Assembly (NCBI RefSeq): GCF_001422365.1
Contig: NZ_LMMT01000005.1
Location: forward strand, 62,001-126,000
Reading direction: 5' to 3'
DNA: 64,000 bases
Source: Pseudorhodoferax sp. Leaf265
Lineage (GTDB): Bacteria > Pseudomonadota > Gammaproteobacteria > Burkholderiales > Burkholderiaceae_C
A program made the translations under genes and the position numbers. The notes beneath the pieces are model-generated. The model was not told where the DNA came from, made no database searches, and was given only the letters and a program-made list of their open reading frames with translations. This document shows, piece by piece, positions 8,848 through 18,891 of this stretch. Numbering within the stretch: position 1 is the first letter of the stretch; every line of letters starts with the position of its first letter.

Positions 8848-9725
8848 GCGCTGTCTGGAACACGACAAGGCCGGCCACCGCCTGGCACCGCAGCCTGGAG
8901 TTCGCCAGGCGCGTGCTGGCCAGCCGCTCCGCCGTGCTGGGCCTCGTGCTGCTGCTCGGCGTGGTGGCCGTCGCCACGCTGGGCCGCATCTGGTTCCCAG
9001 GCGACCCCTGGGAGATGAGCGGCGCCCCCATGCTCTGGCCCTTCGACGACGCGCAGAACCCCTTGGGCACCGACTTCATGGGCCGGGACCTCGCGACCGG
9101 CCTGGTCTCGGGCGCCGGCGTGTCGCTCATGATCGGCCTGGTCAGCACGCTGATCTCGGCCTGCGTGGGCATCACCGTGGGCGCGCTGGCGGGCTACTTC
9201 CGCGGCTGGGTGGACAGCATGCTCATGCGCGTGATCGAGCTGTTCCAGACCGTGCCCAACTTCGTGCTGGCCGTGGTGCTGGTGGCGATCTTCAAGCCCT
9301 CGGTGGCCACGGCCGTGTTCGCCATCGGCATCGTGTCCTGGCCGCCCACGGCGCGGCTGGTGCGCTCGGAGTTTTTGCAGCTGCGCGAGCGCGAGTTCGT
9401 GCTGGCCAGCCGCACGCTGGGCACGGGCCATGCGCGGCTGATCCTCACGCAGATCCTGCCCAATGCGCTGCCGCCCGTGGTGGTGGTGTCCACGCTGTCG
9501 ATCGCGCATGCGATCCAGACCGAGGCCGCGCTGGCCTTCCTGGGCCTGGGCGACCCCAACGTGATGAGCTGGGGCACCATCATCGGCATCGGCCGCGAAC
9601 AGGTGGTTGACGCCTGGTACATCTGCGGCCTGCCGGGGCTGGCCATCGTCGTCACCGTGCTGGGCTTCAGCCTGCTCGGCGAAGGGCTCAACGACGCCCT
9701 CAACCCCCATTTGCGCAAACGATGA
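8844..9725 (+). CDS. peptide/nickel-type ABC transporter permease, DppC-like
   Basis: Inner-membrane permease subunit, 293 aa. Shows the DppC hallmark NPLGTDFMGRDLATGLVSGAGVSL after the first membrane segment, and the EAA loop SRTLGTGHARLILTQILPNALPPVVV. ATG overlaps the stop of the DppB-like gene (ATGA), and its own stop overlaps the following ATPase start in the same way, so the block is translationally coupled. Confidence 0.92.
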   Translation: MSAVWNTTRPATAWHRSLEFARRVLASRSAVLGLVLLLGVVAVATLGRIWFPGDPWEMSGAPMLWPFDDAQNPLGTDFMGRDLATGLVSGAGVSLMIGLVSTLISACVGITVGALAGYFRGWVDSMLMRVIELFQTVPNFVLAVVLVAIFKPSVATAVFAIGIVSWPPTARLVRSEFLQLREREFVLASRTLGTGHARLILTQILPNALPPVVVVSTLSIAHAIQTEAALAFLGLGDPNVMSWGTIIGIGREQVVDAWYICGLPGLAIVVTVLGFSLLGEGLNDALNPHLRKR

Positions 9726-10710
9726 GCCTGCTCGACATCCAAGGCCTGCAGACCTCGTTCGACACGCGCGCCGGCACGGTGCGCGCCATCGACGGCGTGG
9801 ACCTGCGCGTGGAGCGCGGCGAGACCGTGGCGCTGGTCGGTGAGAGCGGCAGCGGCAAGTCCGTCACCGCCTACTCCATCCTGCGGCTGCTGCCGCGCGG
9901 CCAGGGCCGCATCACGGGCGGCAGCATCCGCTTCGACGGCACCGAGCTGACCACGCTGCCCGAGGCTGGCCTGCGCGCGCTGCGCGGCAACCGCATCTCC
10001 ATGATCTTCCAGGAGCCGCTGTCGGCGCTGAACCCTGTGCTGTCCGTCGGCTGGCAGATCGTCGAGGCGATCCGGCTGCACCGCCGCGTGGGCCGGCACG
10101 AGGCCTGGGAACAGGCCGTGGAACTGCTCGCGCACGTGGGCATCCCCTCGCCCGCGCAGCGTGCGCACGACCATCCGCACCAGCTGTCTGGCGGCATGCG
10201 CCAGCGCGCCGTGATCGCCATCGCGCTGGCCTGCGAGCCCGACCTGCTGATCGCCGACGAACCCACCACCGCCCTGGACGTGACCACGCAGGCGCAGATC
10301 CTGGAGCTGCTGCAACGCCTGCAGGCCGAACGCGGCATGGGCCTGTTGCTCATCACGCACGACCTGGGCGTGGTGGCCGAGGTGGCCGACCGCGCCGCCG
10401 TGATGTACGCGGGCCGCGTGGTCGAGCAGGCCACAGTGCGAGCGCTGTTCGACGCGCCGGCCCACCCCTACACGCGCGGTTTGCTGGCCTCGCTGGCCAT
10501 CGACGACCTGCCGCCCGGCACGCGCCTGCCCGAGATCGCGGGCACCGTGCCCTCGCTGCTGGAGATGCCGGCGGGCTGTGCGTTCGCGCCGCGCTGCGGC
10601 CAGGCCACGGCGTTGTGCCGCGAGGTGCGGCCGGATCTGGTCAGGCTCGACGGCCACCCGGTGGCTTGCCACCACCCGCTGGAACGCCGGCAACTGGAAG
10701 AGATCGCCGC

Positions 10711-10714
<4 letters not shown>
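9722..10714 (+). CDS. ABC transporter ATP-binding protein, DppD-like
   Basis: Cytoplasmic ATPase, 330 aa. Walker A GESGSGKS (near residue 39), signature LSGGMRQR, Walker [13 protein letters not shown] and the H-loop ITHDLG are all intact. The C-terminal oligopeptide/dipeptide extension with [10 protein letters not shown]... is present; in this family it holds cysteines associated with an iron-sulfur cluster. Works with the DppF-like ATPase encoded next, with which it overlaps by 4 bp. Confidence 0.93.
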
Positions 10715-11685
<971 letters not shown>

Positions 11686-11759
11686 GGTCCTGAGGCCGGC
11701 CGCGCTCGGCCCGTGGGCCCCGTGCGTCCATCGGGCGTGTGCAGTTCAGCCGTGCAGGC

Positions 11760-12386
11760 TCAGACCAGCGACAGCACCTGCGCCAGCGGCCGGCGCGGCT
11801 TGCGCGGCCAGTTCTCGGGCGCGGCATGGCCCACGGCCAGCAGCAGCACCGGCAGCTCGTCGGCCGCCAGCCCGAAGGCTTCGGCCACGGCCGGGGCGTC
11901 GAAGCCGATCATGGGCGCCGTGCCCAGGCCCATGGCCTGCGCGGCGTGGACCAGGGTGCCGGCGCCGAAGGTGGCGGTGCGCACCGCCTCGTCGCGCTGG
12001 CGCTGCGGCTGCCCGTGGTACAGGCTCTTGGCCGCGCCCTCCCAGCCCGGCACCATGGCCGCGGGCATGAAGCCGGCCGCGACCGCGGGCGCCAGCCGCT
12101 CGGGCAGCACGCGGTGGTCGGCGAGCTGGCCGACGACGATGAAGGTGACGGCGGCGTCGGTCACCTTGGCCTGGTCCCAGGCGAGTTGGCGCAGCCGCGC
12201 CTTGGCCTCGGGCGTGCGGACCGCGATGAAGCGCCAGTTCTGCAGGTTGAACGAGGTCGGCGCCGTGGTGGCCAGGCGCACGAGCTCCTGGATCTGTGCG
12301 TCGTCGATGCCGCGCGTGGGGTCGAACAGGTTGGTGGTGCGGCGCGCTTCGATGGCGTCGATCGCGCCGATGGTGGTGTCGGTCAT
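11760..12386 (-). CDS. nitroreductase family protein
   Basis: Cytosolic FMN-dependent NAD(P)H oxidoreductase of the nitroreductase fold, 208 aa. Evidence: the N-terminal IEARRTTNLFDPTRGIDDAQIQELVRLATTAPTSFNLQNWRFI block (FMN-phosphate contacts in the RR and SFNLQNWR parts), a mid-chain AAQAMGLGTAPM segment, and a C-terminal GHAAPENWPRKPRRPL. Monocistronic between the importer operon and the SDR gene. Could reduce quinones, nitro compounds or free flavin; no specific substrate can be assigned. Confidence 0.85.
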   Translation of the reverse strand: MTDTTIGAIDAIEARRTTNLFDPTRGIDDAQIQELVRLATTAPTSFNLQNWRFIAVRTPEAKARLRQLAWDQAKVTDAAVTFIVVGQLADHRVLPERLAPAVAAGFMPAAMVPGWEGAAKSLYHGQPQRQRDEAVRTATFGAGTLVHAAQAMGLGTAPMIGFDAPAVAEAFGLAADELPVLLLAVGHAAPENWPRKPRRPLAQVLSLV

Positions 12387-12481
12387 GGCTGGTCTTTCAA
12401 AAAAAGGGCGTGCAGGCCCCCTCCCGCGCCGCGGCGGTTCGGTTCACTGCACAGGATGGAAGGGCTTCGGGGCCCTGGCGG

Positions 12482-13270
12482 CTAGACGATGCTGTCGACC
12501 ACACCGCCGTCCACGCGCAGCGCGGCGCCGGTGGTGGCCGAGGCCTGCTCGGAACTCACGTAGACGACCATGTTGGCCACCTCGTCCACGCTGGCGGCGC
12601 GGCGGATGATGGACGAGCCGCGGTGCGCCACGACGAAGTCGGCGGCGACCTGCTCCAGGCTCTGGCCGCTGCGTTCGACCTCGCCTTTCAGCATCTCGGC
12701 CACGCCTTCGGACAGCGTGGGCCCCGGCAGCACGGCGTTGACGGTCACGCCGGTTCCGGCCAGCCGCTTGGCCAGTCCGCGCGAGACGGCCAGCTGGGCC
12801 GTCTTGGAAAAGCCGTAGTGCACCATGTCGGCCGGGATGTTGAGGGCCGATTCGGACGAGATGAACACGATGCGGCCCCAGCCGCGCGCCACCATGCCCG
12901 GCGCGTAGTGCCGCGCCATGCGCACGCCCGACATCACGTTGGTCTGGAAGAAGCGCTCCCACTCGCTGTCGGGTGTGTCGAAGAAGTCCTGCGGGCCGAA
13001 GATGCCCAGGTTGTTGACGACGATGTCGAAGTCCGGATGTGCGGCGAACAGCCGGGCGCTGTCGGCCGCGGTGGCGAGGTCGCCGACGAAGCCGGTGGCG
13101 CGCCCGCCGGCGTCCTGCAGCTGCGCCAGCGCAGCGGCCACGCCGGCCTCGCTGCGGCCGTTGACGACGACCTGCGCGCCGGCGGCGAGAAAGCCCCGGG
13201 CGGTGGCGAAGCCGATGCCGCCGGTCGATCCGGTGACCAGCACGCGCCGGCCGTTGAATTGGATGTGCAT
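12482..13270 (-). CDS. short-chain dehydrogenase/reductase (SDR)
   Basis: Classical NAD(P)-dependent SDR, 262 aa. It shows the nucleotide-binding TGSTGGIG (residues 14-21), an NNLG where most family members have NNAG, the catalytic serine region ISSES, YGFSK (Tyr-x-x-x-Lys), and a C-terminal RVDGG. GGGAGC lies just upstream of the ATG. Divergently transcribed from a LysR-type regulator whose operator-like site lies between them, so that regulator probably controls it. Substrate unknown. Confidence 0.88.
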   Translation of the reverse strand: MHIQFNGRRVLVTGSTGGIGFATARGFLAAGAQVVVNGRSEAGVAAALAQLQDAGGRATGFVGDLATAADSARLFAAHPDFDIVVNNLGIFGPQDFFDTPDSEWERFFQTNVMSGVRMARHYAPGMVARGWGRIVFISSESALNIPADMVHYGFSKTAQLAVSRGLAKRLAGTGVTVNAVLPGPTLSEGVAEMLKGEVERSGQSLEQVAADFVVAHRGSSIIRRAASVDEVANMVVYVSSEQASATTGAALRVDGGVVDSIV

Positions 13271-13352
13271 GGGAAGCTCCCGTCTGGTTGCGATGGGATG
13301 GCATGGTAGGCAGCAGTCGCCAGCTTGATAATCCGTCGGTTTTCCAAATCAC

Positions 13353-13371
13353 TGTTCGAAAAACTCGAAAG
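13353..13371 (+). promoter_or_regulatory. inverted-repeat operator next to LysR gene start
   Basis: TGTTCGAAAAACTCGAAAG ends directly at the start codon of the LysR gene. It matches, with the same spacing, TGTTCGTAAACTCCGAACA before the second LysR gene at 14787. Likely a LysR-type binding site for autoregulation and control of the divergent SDR. Confidence 0.5.
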
Positions 13372-14295
13372 ATGGACCGCATCGACGCCCTGCGCCTGCT
13401 CATCGACGTGGCCGAACTGGGCAGCTTTTCCAGCGTGGCGCGCCAGCGCGCCATCGCCACCTCCACGGTCACGCTGGCCGTGGGCCAGCTCGAGCAGGAG
13501 CTCGGCGCCCGGCTGCTGGCGCGGTCCACGCGGCGGCTGTCGTTCACGCACGAGGGCCAGCGCCTGCTGGCCGATGCGCGCCGCATCGTGTCGGAATGGG
13601 ATGCGGCCTTCTGCAGCCTGCGGCAGGACGGCGCGCTGAACGGCCCGATCCGCATCACCGCCACCAACGACTTCGGGCGCACGCGCCTGCGCCCGCTGCT
13701 CGATGCCTTCCAGGCGCGGCACCCGGAGCTGCGCATCAGCCTGCTGCTGAGCGACAACACGGTCGACCTGATCGAGGAGCACATCGACCTGGCCTTGCGC
13801 AGCGGCCCCCTGCCCGACTCCTCGCTGCACGCACGGCTGCTGGTGCGCGGCGCGCGGCTGGTCTGCGCGGCGCCCGGCTACTGGGCGCGGCACGGCCGCC
13901 CGGCCCATCCGGACACGCTGGCCGGGCACAACTGCCTGGTGCTCGCGCGGCCGGGCGCGCCCATCGCGGCCTGGCCGTTCCGGGCGGACGACCGGCTGTT
14001 CCACGTCAAGGTGTCGGGCGACCGCCAGGCCAGCGATGGCGAGGTGGTGCGCGAGTGGGCCGTGCTGGGCCTGGGCGTGGCCCTCAAGAACCACTGGGAC
14101 ATCGCCCAGGACCTGGCCAGCGGCGCGCTGGAGACGGCGCTGGACGCGTTCGTCGCCGGGCCGGTCGACCTGTACGCGGTGCACCCGGGCGGCCCGCCGA
14201 GCCGCCGCGTCGCGGCGCTGGTGGATTTCCTCGCGCAGGCATTGGGAGGCCCGCAGCCCCCCGCAGCGGTCACGGCAGCTTCGCCACCACCTTGA
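13372..14295 (+). CDS. LysR-family transcriptional regulator
   Basis: DNA-binding regulator, 307 aa. N-terminal winged helix-turn-helix (residues 1-60: MDRIDALRLLIDVAELGSFSSVARQRAIATSTVTLAVGQLEQELGARLL) followed by the periplasmic-binding-fold effector domain. Belongs to the common single-gene LysR type (DmlR/AaeR-like). Start at 13372 fits the family N-terminus, although no Shine-Dalgarno precedes it. Divergent from the SDR gene; its 3' end overlaps the convergent RidA-like gene by 26 bp. Confidence 0.9.
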   Translation: MDRIDALRLLIDVAELGSFSSVARQRAIATSTVTLAVGQLEQELGARLLARSTRRLSFTHEGQRLLADARRIVSEWDAAFCSLRQDGALNGPIRITATNDFGRTRLRPLLDAFQARHPELRISLLLSDNTVDLIEEHIDLALRSGPLPDSSLHARLLVRGARLVCAAPGYWARHGRPAHPDTLAGHNCLVLARPGAPIAAWPFRADDRLFHVKVSGDRQASDGEVVREWAVLGLGVALKNHWDIAQDLASGALETALDAFVAGPVDLYAVHPGGPPSRRVAALVDFLAQALGGPQPPAAVTAASPPP

Positions 14296-14659
14296 TCTCG
14301 AAGTCGAAGCCGTAGAGCCAGGTCACGCCCACGCAGGTGATGTTGGGGAACGGTGCCTCGCCCCAGTACTCGGGCACGACGGCCCAGATGCGCTCGAACT
14401 TCTCGGCAGGGTCGACGATGAACACCGTCACGTCGACCACGTCGTCGAAGCTGCAGCCGGCCGCCGCCAGCACCGCATTGAGGTTCTCGAAGGCGCGGCG
14501 CACCTGGGCTTCCAGGCCCGGTTCGGGCGAGCCGTCCTCGCGGCTGCCGACCTGGCCCGAGACGAACAGGAAACCGTTGGAGCGCACGGCGGGCGAATAG
14601 CGGTTGCGCTCGTACAGCGCCTGGCGGCCGGCGGGAAAGACGACGTCACGTTGTGCCAT
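14270..14659 (-). CDS. RidA/YjgF family protein
   Basis: Small cytosolic protein of the Rid superfamily, 129 aa, the usual length. Visible signatures are the N-terminal YSPAVRSNGFLFVSGQVG and the mid-protein FENLNAVLAAAGCSFDDVVDVTVFI. RidA proteins hydrolyse reactive enamines/imines, but the arginine characteristic of true RidA (in the C-terminal RxxxE part) is not seen here, where the end reads NITCVGVTWLYGFDFEIKVVAKL. It is therefore better placed in one of the other Rid subfamilies. Divergent from the second LysR gene. Confidence 0.85.
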   Translation of the reverse strand: MAQRDVVFPAGRQALYERNRYSPAVRSNGFLFVSGQVGSREDGSPEPGLEAQVRRAFENLNAVLAAAGCSFDDVVDVTVFIVDPAEKFERIWAVVPEYWGEAPFPNITCVGVTWLYGFDFEIKVVAKLP

Positions 14660-14743
14660 GGGAATGCCTTGGTGGATGGGTTCAGGATGGAAGAACTGTA
14701 GGAAGCCGCGGCCGCGCGATCAACGCGCCAGTCCACCCACCAC

Positions 14744-14762
14744 TGTTCGTAAACTCCGAACA
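14744..14762 (+). promoter_or_regulatory. inverted-repeat operator between RidA-like and LysR genes
   Basis: TGTTCG (14744-14749), 7-bp spacer, CGAACA (14757-14762): a perfect 6-bp inverted repeat in the divergent promoter region, 25 bp before the LysR start codon. It closely matches the site at 13353-13371. Confidence 0.5.
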
Positions 14763-14786
14763 ATCCCCGACTCCACTGGAGCACGC

Positions 14787-15728
14787 ATGGACCGTTTCGA
14801 TGCAATGCAGGCCTTCGCCCGCGTCGTGGAAGCCGGCAGTTTCACCAAGGCAGCCGACACGCTGCACATGGGCAAGACCAGCGTCACCCAGCTCGTGCAG
14901 CAGCTGGAGGCGCGGCTGCGCGTGAAGCTGCTGAACCGCACCACGCGGCGCGTGCACCTCACGGCCGATGGCGCGGCCTACTACGAGCGCGTGGTGCGCC
15001 TGCTGGCCGATGTGGACGACGCCGAGACCAGCCTGTCCAGCGCCGCCATCGCACCGCGCGGCCGGCTGCGCGTGGACGTGCCGAGCCCGCTCGCGCGCAC
15101 GCTGCTGGTGCCTGCGCTGCCCGACTTCCATGCGCGCTACCCCGAGATCCAGCTCGACATGGGCGTCAGCGACCGCGTGGTCGACCTGATCGGCGAGAAC
15201 GTGGACTGCGTGCTGCGCGGCGGCCGCATCGCCAACCCCTCGCTCGTGGCCCGCCATGTGGCCGATCTGCAGCTGGGCGTGTACGCCGCCCCCGGCTACC
15301 TGGCGCTGGCCGGGCGCCCCGACCACCCGCGCATGCTGGAGGACACGCACCACCGCATCGTCGGCTTCCTGTGGGCGCGCGGTGGCAAGACCTTCCCCTA
15401 CGCGATGCAGCGGGGCGACGAGCAGGTTCGCGTCCAGGGCCGCCACGCCTTCGCGGTCGACGACGGCAACGCCTACCTCGCGGCTGGCCTGGCGGGCCTG
15501 GGCGTGCTGTGGCTGCCCGAGTACATGGCCAAGCCGCACCGCGCCAGCGGCGAACTCGTGCCGCTGTTCGAGGACTGGCGGCTGGAGCCCATGCCGCTGT
15601 ACCTGGCCTACGCGCCGAACCGGCATGTCAGCGCCAAGTTGCGGGCCTTCATCGACTGGACCGTGGCGCTGCTGGCCGTGCACGCGCCGGTGGGTGGGCG
15701 CCCGCTCCCCCGCCAGCCAGGACCGTGA
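14787..15728 (+). CDS. LysR-family transcriptional regulator
   Basis: LysR-type regulator, 313 aa. The N-terminal HTH (MDRFDAMQAFARVVEAGSFTKAADTLHMGKTSVTQLVQQLEARLRVKLLNRTTRRV) and effector domain are intact. Paralogous in type to the LysR at 13372 and preceded by a nearly identical operator. Divergent from the RidA-like gene, which is its most likely target. Confidence 0.9.
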   Translation: MDRFDAMQAFARVVEAGSFTKAADTLHMGKTSVTQLVQQLEARLRVKLLNRTTRRVHLTADGAAYYERVVRLLADVDDAETSLSSAAIAPRGRLRVDVPSPLARTLLVPALPDFHARYPEIQLDMGVSDRVVDLIGENVDCVLRGGRIANPSLVARHVADLQLGVYAAPGYLALAGRPDHPRMLEDTHHRIVGFLWARGGKTFPYAMQRGDEQVRVQGRHAFAVDDGNAYLAAGLAGLGVLWLPEYMAKPHRASGELVPLFEDWRLEPMPLYLAYAPNRHVSAKLRAFIDWTVALLAVHAPVGGRPLPRQPGP

Positions 15729-15858
15729 GTGCGGCGGCGGCGACCGTGGTGCTGGCCCCCGACGCGCGCCTTCCCGCCCCCGGTCCGGCGGGCCACCGCG
15801 CGCAGGCCCGGCTCCAGGGTGGACGATCCGCGCGTCCCCGGCCGCCCTGCTCACCGAC

Positions 15859-15884
15859 GCGGTGAAAGCCTCTGCTTTCACCGC
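15859..15884. terminator. perfect 11-bp inverted repeat, possible terminator
   Basis: GCGGTGAAAGC (15859-15869), loop CTCT, GCTTTCACCGC (15874-15884). It lies in the 208-bp gap between the LysR gene and dodecin. No T-run follows, so it could also be a protein-binding site; nothing else is recognisable in the gap. Confidence 0.4.
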
Positions 15885-15936
15885 GCACGCCGTTGCCGCA
15901 CACTGAACCCCCTCAACCACCACCAGGAGACCCACC

Positions 15937-16143
15937 ATGTCCAACCATGTCTACAAGACGCTGGAGCTCACGGGCTCGTCGCCCACGGGCATCGAAGACG
16001 CCGTGCAGACGGCCATTGCCAAGGCGCACGAGAGCGTGCGCAACATCCAGTGGTTCCAGGTCACCGAGACGCGCGGCCACGTGGTCGGCGGCAAGGTGGC
16101 CCACTGGCAGGTGGGCCTGAAGGTCGGCTTCACGCTGGAGTGA
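15937..16143 (+). CDS. dodecin
   Basis: 68-aa dodecin, a small flavin-storage/buffering protein that forms hollow dodecamers. The sequence matches the family along its whole length: [20 protein letters not shown], the [13 protein letters not shown] segment containing the tryptophan that stacks on flavin (W39), and [17 protein letters not shown] at the end. Standalone gene. A flavin-storage protein fits a genome region rich in flavin-dependent monooxygenases, but a functional link is inference. Confidence 0.95.
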   Translation: MSNHVYKTLELTGSSPTGIEDAVQTAIAKAHESVRNIQWFQVTETRGHVVGGKVAHWQVGLKVGFTLE

Positions 16144-16179
16144 GCCCCGGGGGCGGCGGCCTTCCGCGTGCCACGCCCG

Positions 16180-18300
16180 TCACGCCACCGGCAACATCCC
16201 CTGCGCTTCGCGCTGCAGCTGCGGCAGCAGCTGCATGGCCAGCGCCAGCTGCGGCTGGGTCGCGGCGCCCGGCACGGGCGCGGTGGCCACCTCCCCCTGC
16301 GGCGCGCGCATGCGCGCGGCCAGCGCGGTCAGCTGCGCACCCAGCGCCGCCGCATCCCGGCGCAGCACCCCGTCCTGCCCGGCGTCCGCCAGCGCGCCGC
16401 GGTGCGCGCCCAGGGCCGAGAGGTAGTTGAGCAGCGTGTGCGACAGCACCAGGAAGCGGCCACAGGCCTCGAACAGGCGCCGCGCATGGGCCGGCTCCTT
16501 GAGCATGGCCGCGTAGGCGTTGGACAGCGCCGCGTCGGCGTTGTGGGCGTTGCGCCGCGCAAGCCGGTAGGCCAGGTGGTCCTGCTTGCCGGTGCCCGCC
16601 TGCGCGACGATTTCCTGCAGGTACTCGGCCTGGCTGCGCAGGGCCTGCTCGGCCAGCTGCGGCCACTGGCGCGACTGCCAGTTCGGCAGCACCAGCCACG
16701 CGGCCAGCCAGGCCAGCACGCCGCCGACCACGGTGTCCAGCATGCGCGTGGGGATCACGCCGTCGCCCATGCCGGCCTGGTGGAAGCTGAGCAGCAGCAG
16801 CACGGTGACCGAGGCCGAGGCCCGCGTGTAATGGGTGTGCCGGCTGCCGAGGAACAGGCCGCCGGCCACCACCAGCAAGGCCGACTGCAGCACCGTGGCG
16901 GGGAACAGGCGGATCGCCGCCCAGCCCAGGCACAGGCCCAGCGCCGTGCCGGTGGCCCGCTGGACCATGCGGTGGCGCGTGTCGGCATAGCGCGGCTGGC
17001 TCACGAAGACGATGGTCAGCAGCACCCAGTAGGCATGCGGGTCGCGCGTCGTCGCCACGATGGCACTGCCCAGCAGCAGCGTCAGTGCCAGCCGCAGCCC
17101 GTGCCGCAGCAGCGGCGACTGCCCGTGCAACTGCGCGCGCACGCGCTGCCAGGCGGCACGCCAGTCGCGCGGCCCGCGGTCGTGCAGCGCCTCGCCAGCC
17201 CCGCCCTGCAGCGGCTGTTCGAGCGCGGGCAGCACGCCGGCCATCGCGGTCAGGTTACGGCCCAGCTGCTGCACCGCGCCGAGTGCCCGCGCGGCCTCGG
17301 GCTGTTGCGGCAGCGGGCCGGCCAACAGGTGCGCGATGGCGGCCTGCATGTCCTCGATGGCCCGTGCGGTGCTGCCGGTGTGGACCGGGCTGCCACGCGC
17401 CGCGATCGCCTCGGCGAACTTGAGCAGTTGGGCGCCCAGCTGGGTCAGCACGCGCTGGCAGCGGTACAGCGCGTCGGAATGGAACAGCGATTCGGCCAGC
17501 AGGCCGTAGTCCTCGTGCGAGGAGTTCACGCGCTCGTGGATGTCCTGCGCCGCGAGGTACTGGCGCATCGCCAGCTGCAGCCAGACCGGCCGCGGCCCGT
17601 CGCCCTGCGGCAGGCGGCTGAACAGGCTCTCCTTGGTGGCGGTCAGGGCCAGCACCACGCGGCCGTTGTGCAGGGCCAGCGCCATGCGGCGCCCGGCCAG
17701 GTCGGCGTCGCGCACGGGCTCCAGCAGCTGGGCCTTCAGGCGCAACTGCTCGCCGAGCAGCGCATACAGGCGCGACATGCGGTGGCGCAGCGTGGCGCGC
17801 GGCAGCAGCGCCGCCCACAGCACCGAGACCACGCCGTACCAGGCCGCGCCCAGCAACAACAGCACCAGGGCCTTGTCGGTGCGGCCCTGGTGCCCCAGCA
17901 TCGCGATGTAGATGGCGAACACCAGCACGCCCAATGCCACCGCGCGGTAGCGCTCGCCCAGCGCGCCGACCAGCGTCAGCGCGAGCGCCGCGGCCGCCAG
18001 CACCAAGGCCTGCAGCAGCGGCAGCGGCTGGCTGGCCTGCACCGCCAGGCCGACCACCGCGAACGCCACCAGCGTCAGCAGCTGCGCACGCAGCCGGCCG
18101 CGCCAACCGTCGTCGGTTTCGGCCAGGGCGCTGGCGATCACCCCCAGCATGGCCGGCATGAAGCTGCTCTCCCAGCCAGCCCACCAGCCCACCAGCAGCA
18201 CGCAGAGCAGCGCCACGAAGGCACGCACGCCCCGGGCCACGCCCTCGTGGTTGCGCGTGCGGCTCCAGGTGACGCGCCAGTCCAGGCCCGGCGCGCTCAT
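16180..18300 (-). CDS. YccS/FUSC-family inner-membrane protein
   Basis: Large integral membrane protein, 706 aa. It has an N-terminal block of about six hydrophobic helices (residues 20-170), a cytoplasmic domain of some 230 residues, a second hydrophobic block beginning LRHGLRLALTLLLGSAIVATTRDPHAYWVLLTIVFVSQPRYADTRHRMVQRATGT, and a C-terminal soluble domain. This is the duplicated layout of the YccS/YhfK family, related to aromatic-acid exporters (FUSC). GGAGGA lies 7 nt before the ATG at 18300. Probably an efflux-type protein; substrate unknown. Confidence 0.85.
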   Translation of the reverse strand: MSAPGLDWRVTWSRTRNHEGVARGVRAFVALLCVLLVGWWAGWESSFMPAMLGVIASALAETDDGWRGRLRAQLLTLVAFAVVGLAVQASQPLPLLQALVLAAAALALTLVGALGERYRAVALGVLVFAIYIAMLGHQGRTDKALVLLLLGAAWYGVVSVLWAALLPRATLRHRMSRLYALLGEQLRLKAQLLEPVRDADLAGRRMALALHNGRVVLALTATKESLFSRLPQGDGPRPVWLQLAMRQYLAAQDIHERVNSSHEDYGLLAESLFHSDALYRCQRVLTQLGAQLLKFAEAIAARGSPVHTGSTARAIEDMQAAIAHLLAGPLPQQPEAARALGAVQQLGRNLTAMAGVLPALEQPLQGGAGEALHDRGPRDWRAAWQRVRAQLHGQSPLLRHGLRLALTLLLGSAIVATTRDPHAYWVLLTIVFVSQPRYADTRHRMVQRATGTALGLCLGWAAIRLFPATVLQSALLVVAGGLFLGSRHTHYTRASASVTVLLLLSFHQAGMGDGVIPTRMLDTVVGGVLAWLAAWLVLPNWQSRQWPQLAEQALRSQAEYLQEIVAQAGTGKQDHLAYRLARRNAHNADAALSNAYAAMLKEPAHARRLFEACGRFLVLSHTLLNYLSALGAHRGALADAGQDGVLRRDAAALGAQLTALAARMRAPQGEVATAPVPGAATQPQLALAMQLLPQLQREAQGMLPVA

Positions 18301-18444
18301 CGCGGCTTCCTCCACACGCGGACCGTGACGGGGGTGAAGGCATCGGCCTGGCGGTGAAACGACGGCATGCGGACGGAGCGCAGAAAAGCGACAGAGCTTA
18401 TCGCGAAGCGCTGCAGCCTTCTGCCCTGGCCGGGGCCGTGTGGC

Positions 18445-18891
18445 TCAGGGCTGGTGCCCGGCCTTTTCCAGCGCCTGCGCCAGCTTGTCGATCTCCTCGC
18501 AGCCGGGCGGCCCGCAGACGATGCGCAGGTAACCCAGGTTGCGCCGTGCGCCGGCGATGTCGCCGGTGGCGATGAACAGCTCGCCCTGGTACTGCAGCGC
18601 GGGCCGGTAGCTGCCGTCGAAGAACAGCGCCTCCTGGTAGCTGCGCGCAGCCTCGCCGTAGCGGCGCAGCTGGCGCTGGCTGTAGCCCAGCAGGTTGTAG
18701 ATCTCGGCGTGCTGCACCTCGCGGGCGCGCGCCTCGAGCCGGGCGATGGCCTGCGCGTACTCGCCCGAGTAGATCAGCGCCTTTTCGGCCGCGAGGTCCG
18801 GCAGGTCGCCGCTGGGCGCGGCCGCCACCGCGTGGGCGGGTGCGGCCTGTGCCAGCGCGGCCAGCAGCGCCAGGGCCGCGAGCCGCCTCAT
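18445..18891 (-). CDS. exported tetratricopeptide-repeat protein
   Basis: 148 aa, with a signal peptide ([21 protein letters not shown]) and about two TPR-like helical pairs (YNLLGYSQRQLRRYGEAARSYQEALFFDGSYRPALQYQGELFIATGDIAGARRNLGYL). Two cysteines, CGPPGC, lie near the C-terminus. TPR proteins serve as protein-binding scaffolds; no partner is evident. Its start overlaps the stop of the upstream ABC ATPase by 4 bp, so it is the last gene of the sulfonate-type ABC operon, an unexpected companion for such a transporter. Confidence 0.8.
   Translation of the reverse strand: MRRLAALALLAALAQAAPAHAVAAAPSGDLPDLAAEKALIYSGEYAQAIARLEARAREVQHAEIYNLLGYSQRQLRRYGEAARSYQEALFFDGSYRPALQYQGELFIATGDIAGARRNLGYLRIVCGPPGCEEIDKLAQALEKAGHQP

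Noticed and set aside
16168-18357. Long plus-strand open frame opposite the YccS-like gene
   Set aside because: Same shadow signs; the minus-strand frame has membrane helices and a Shine-Dalgarno.
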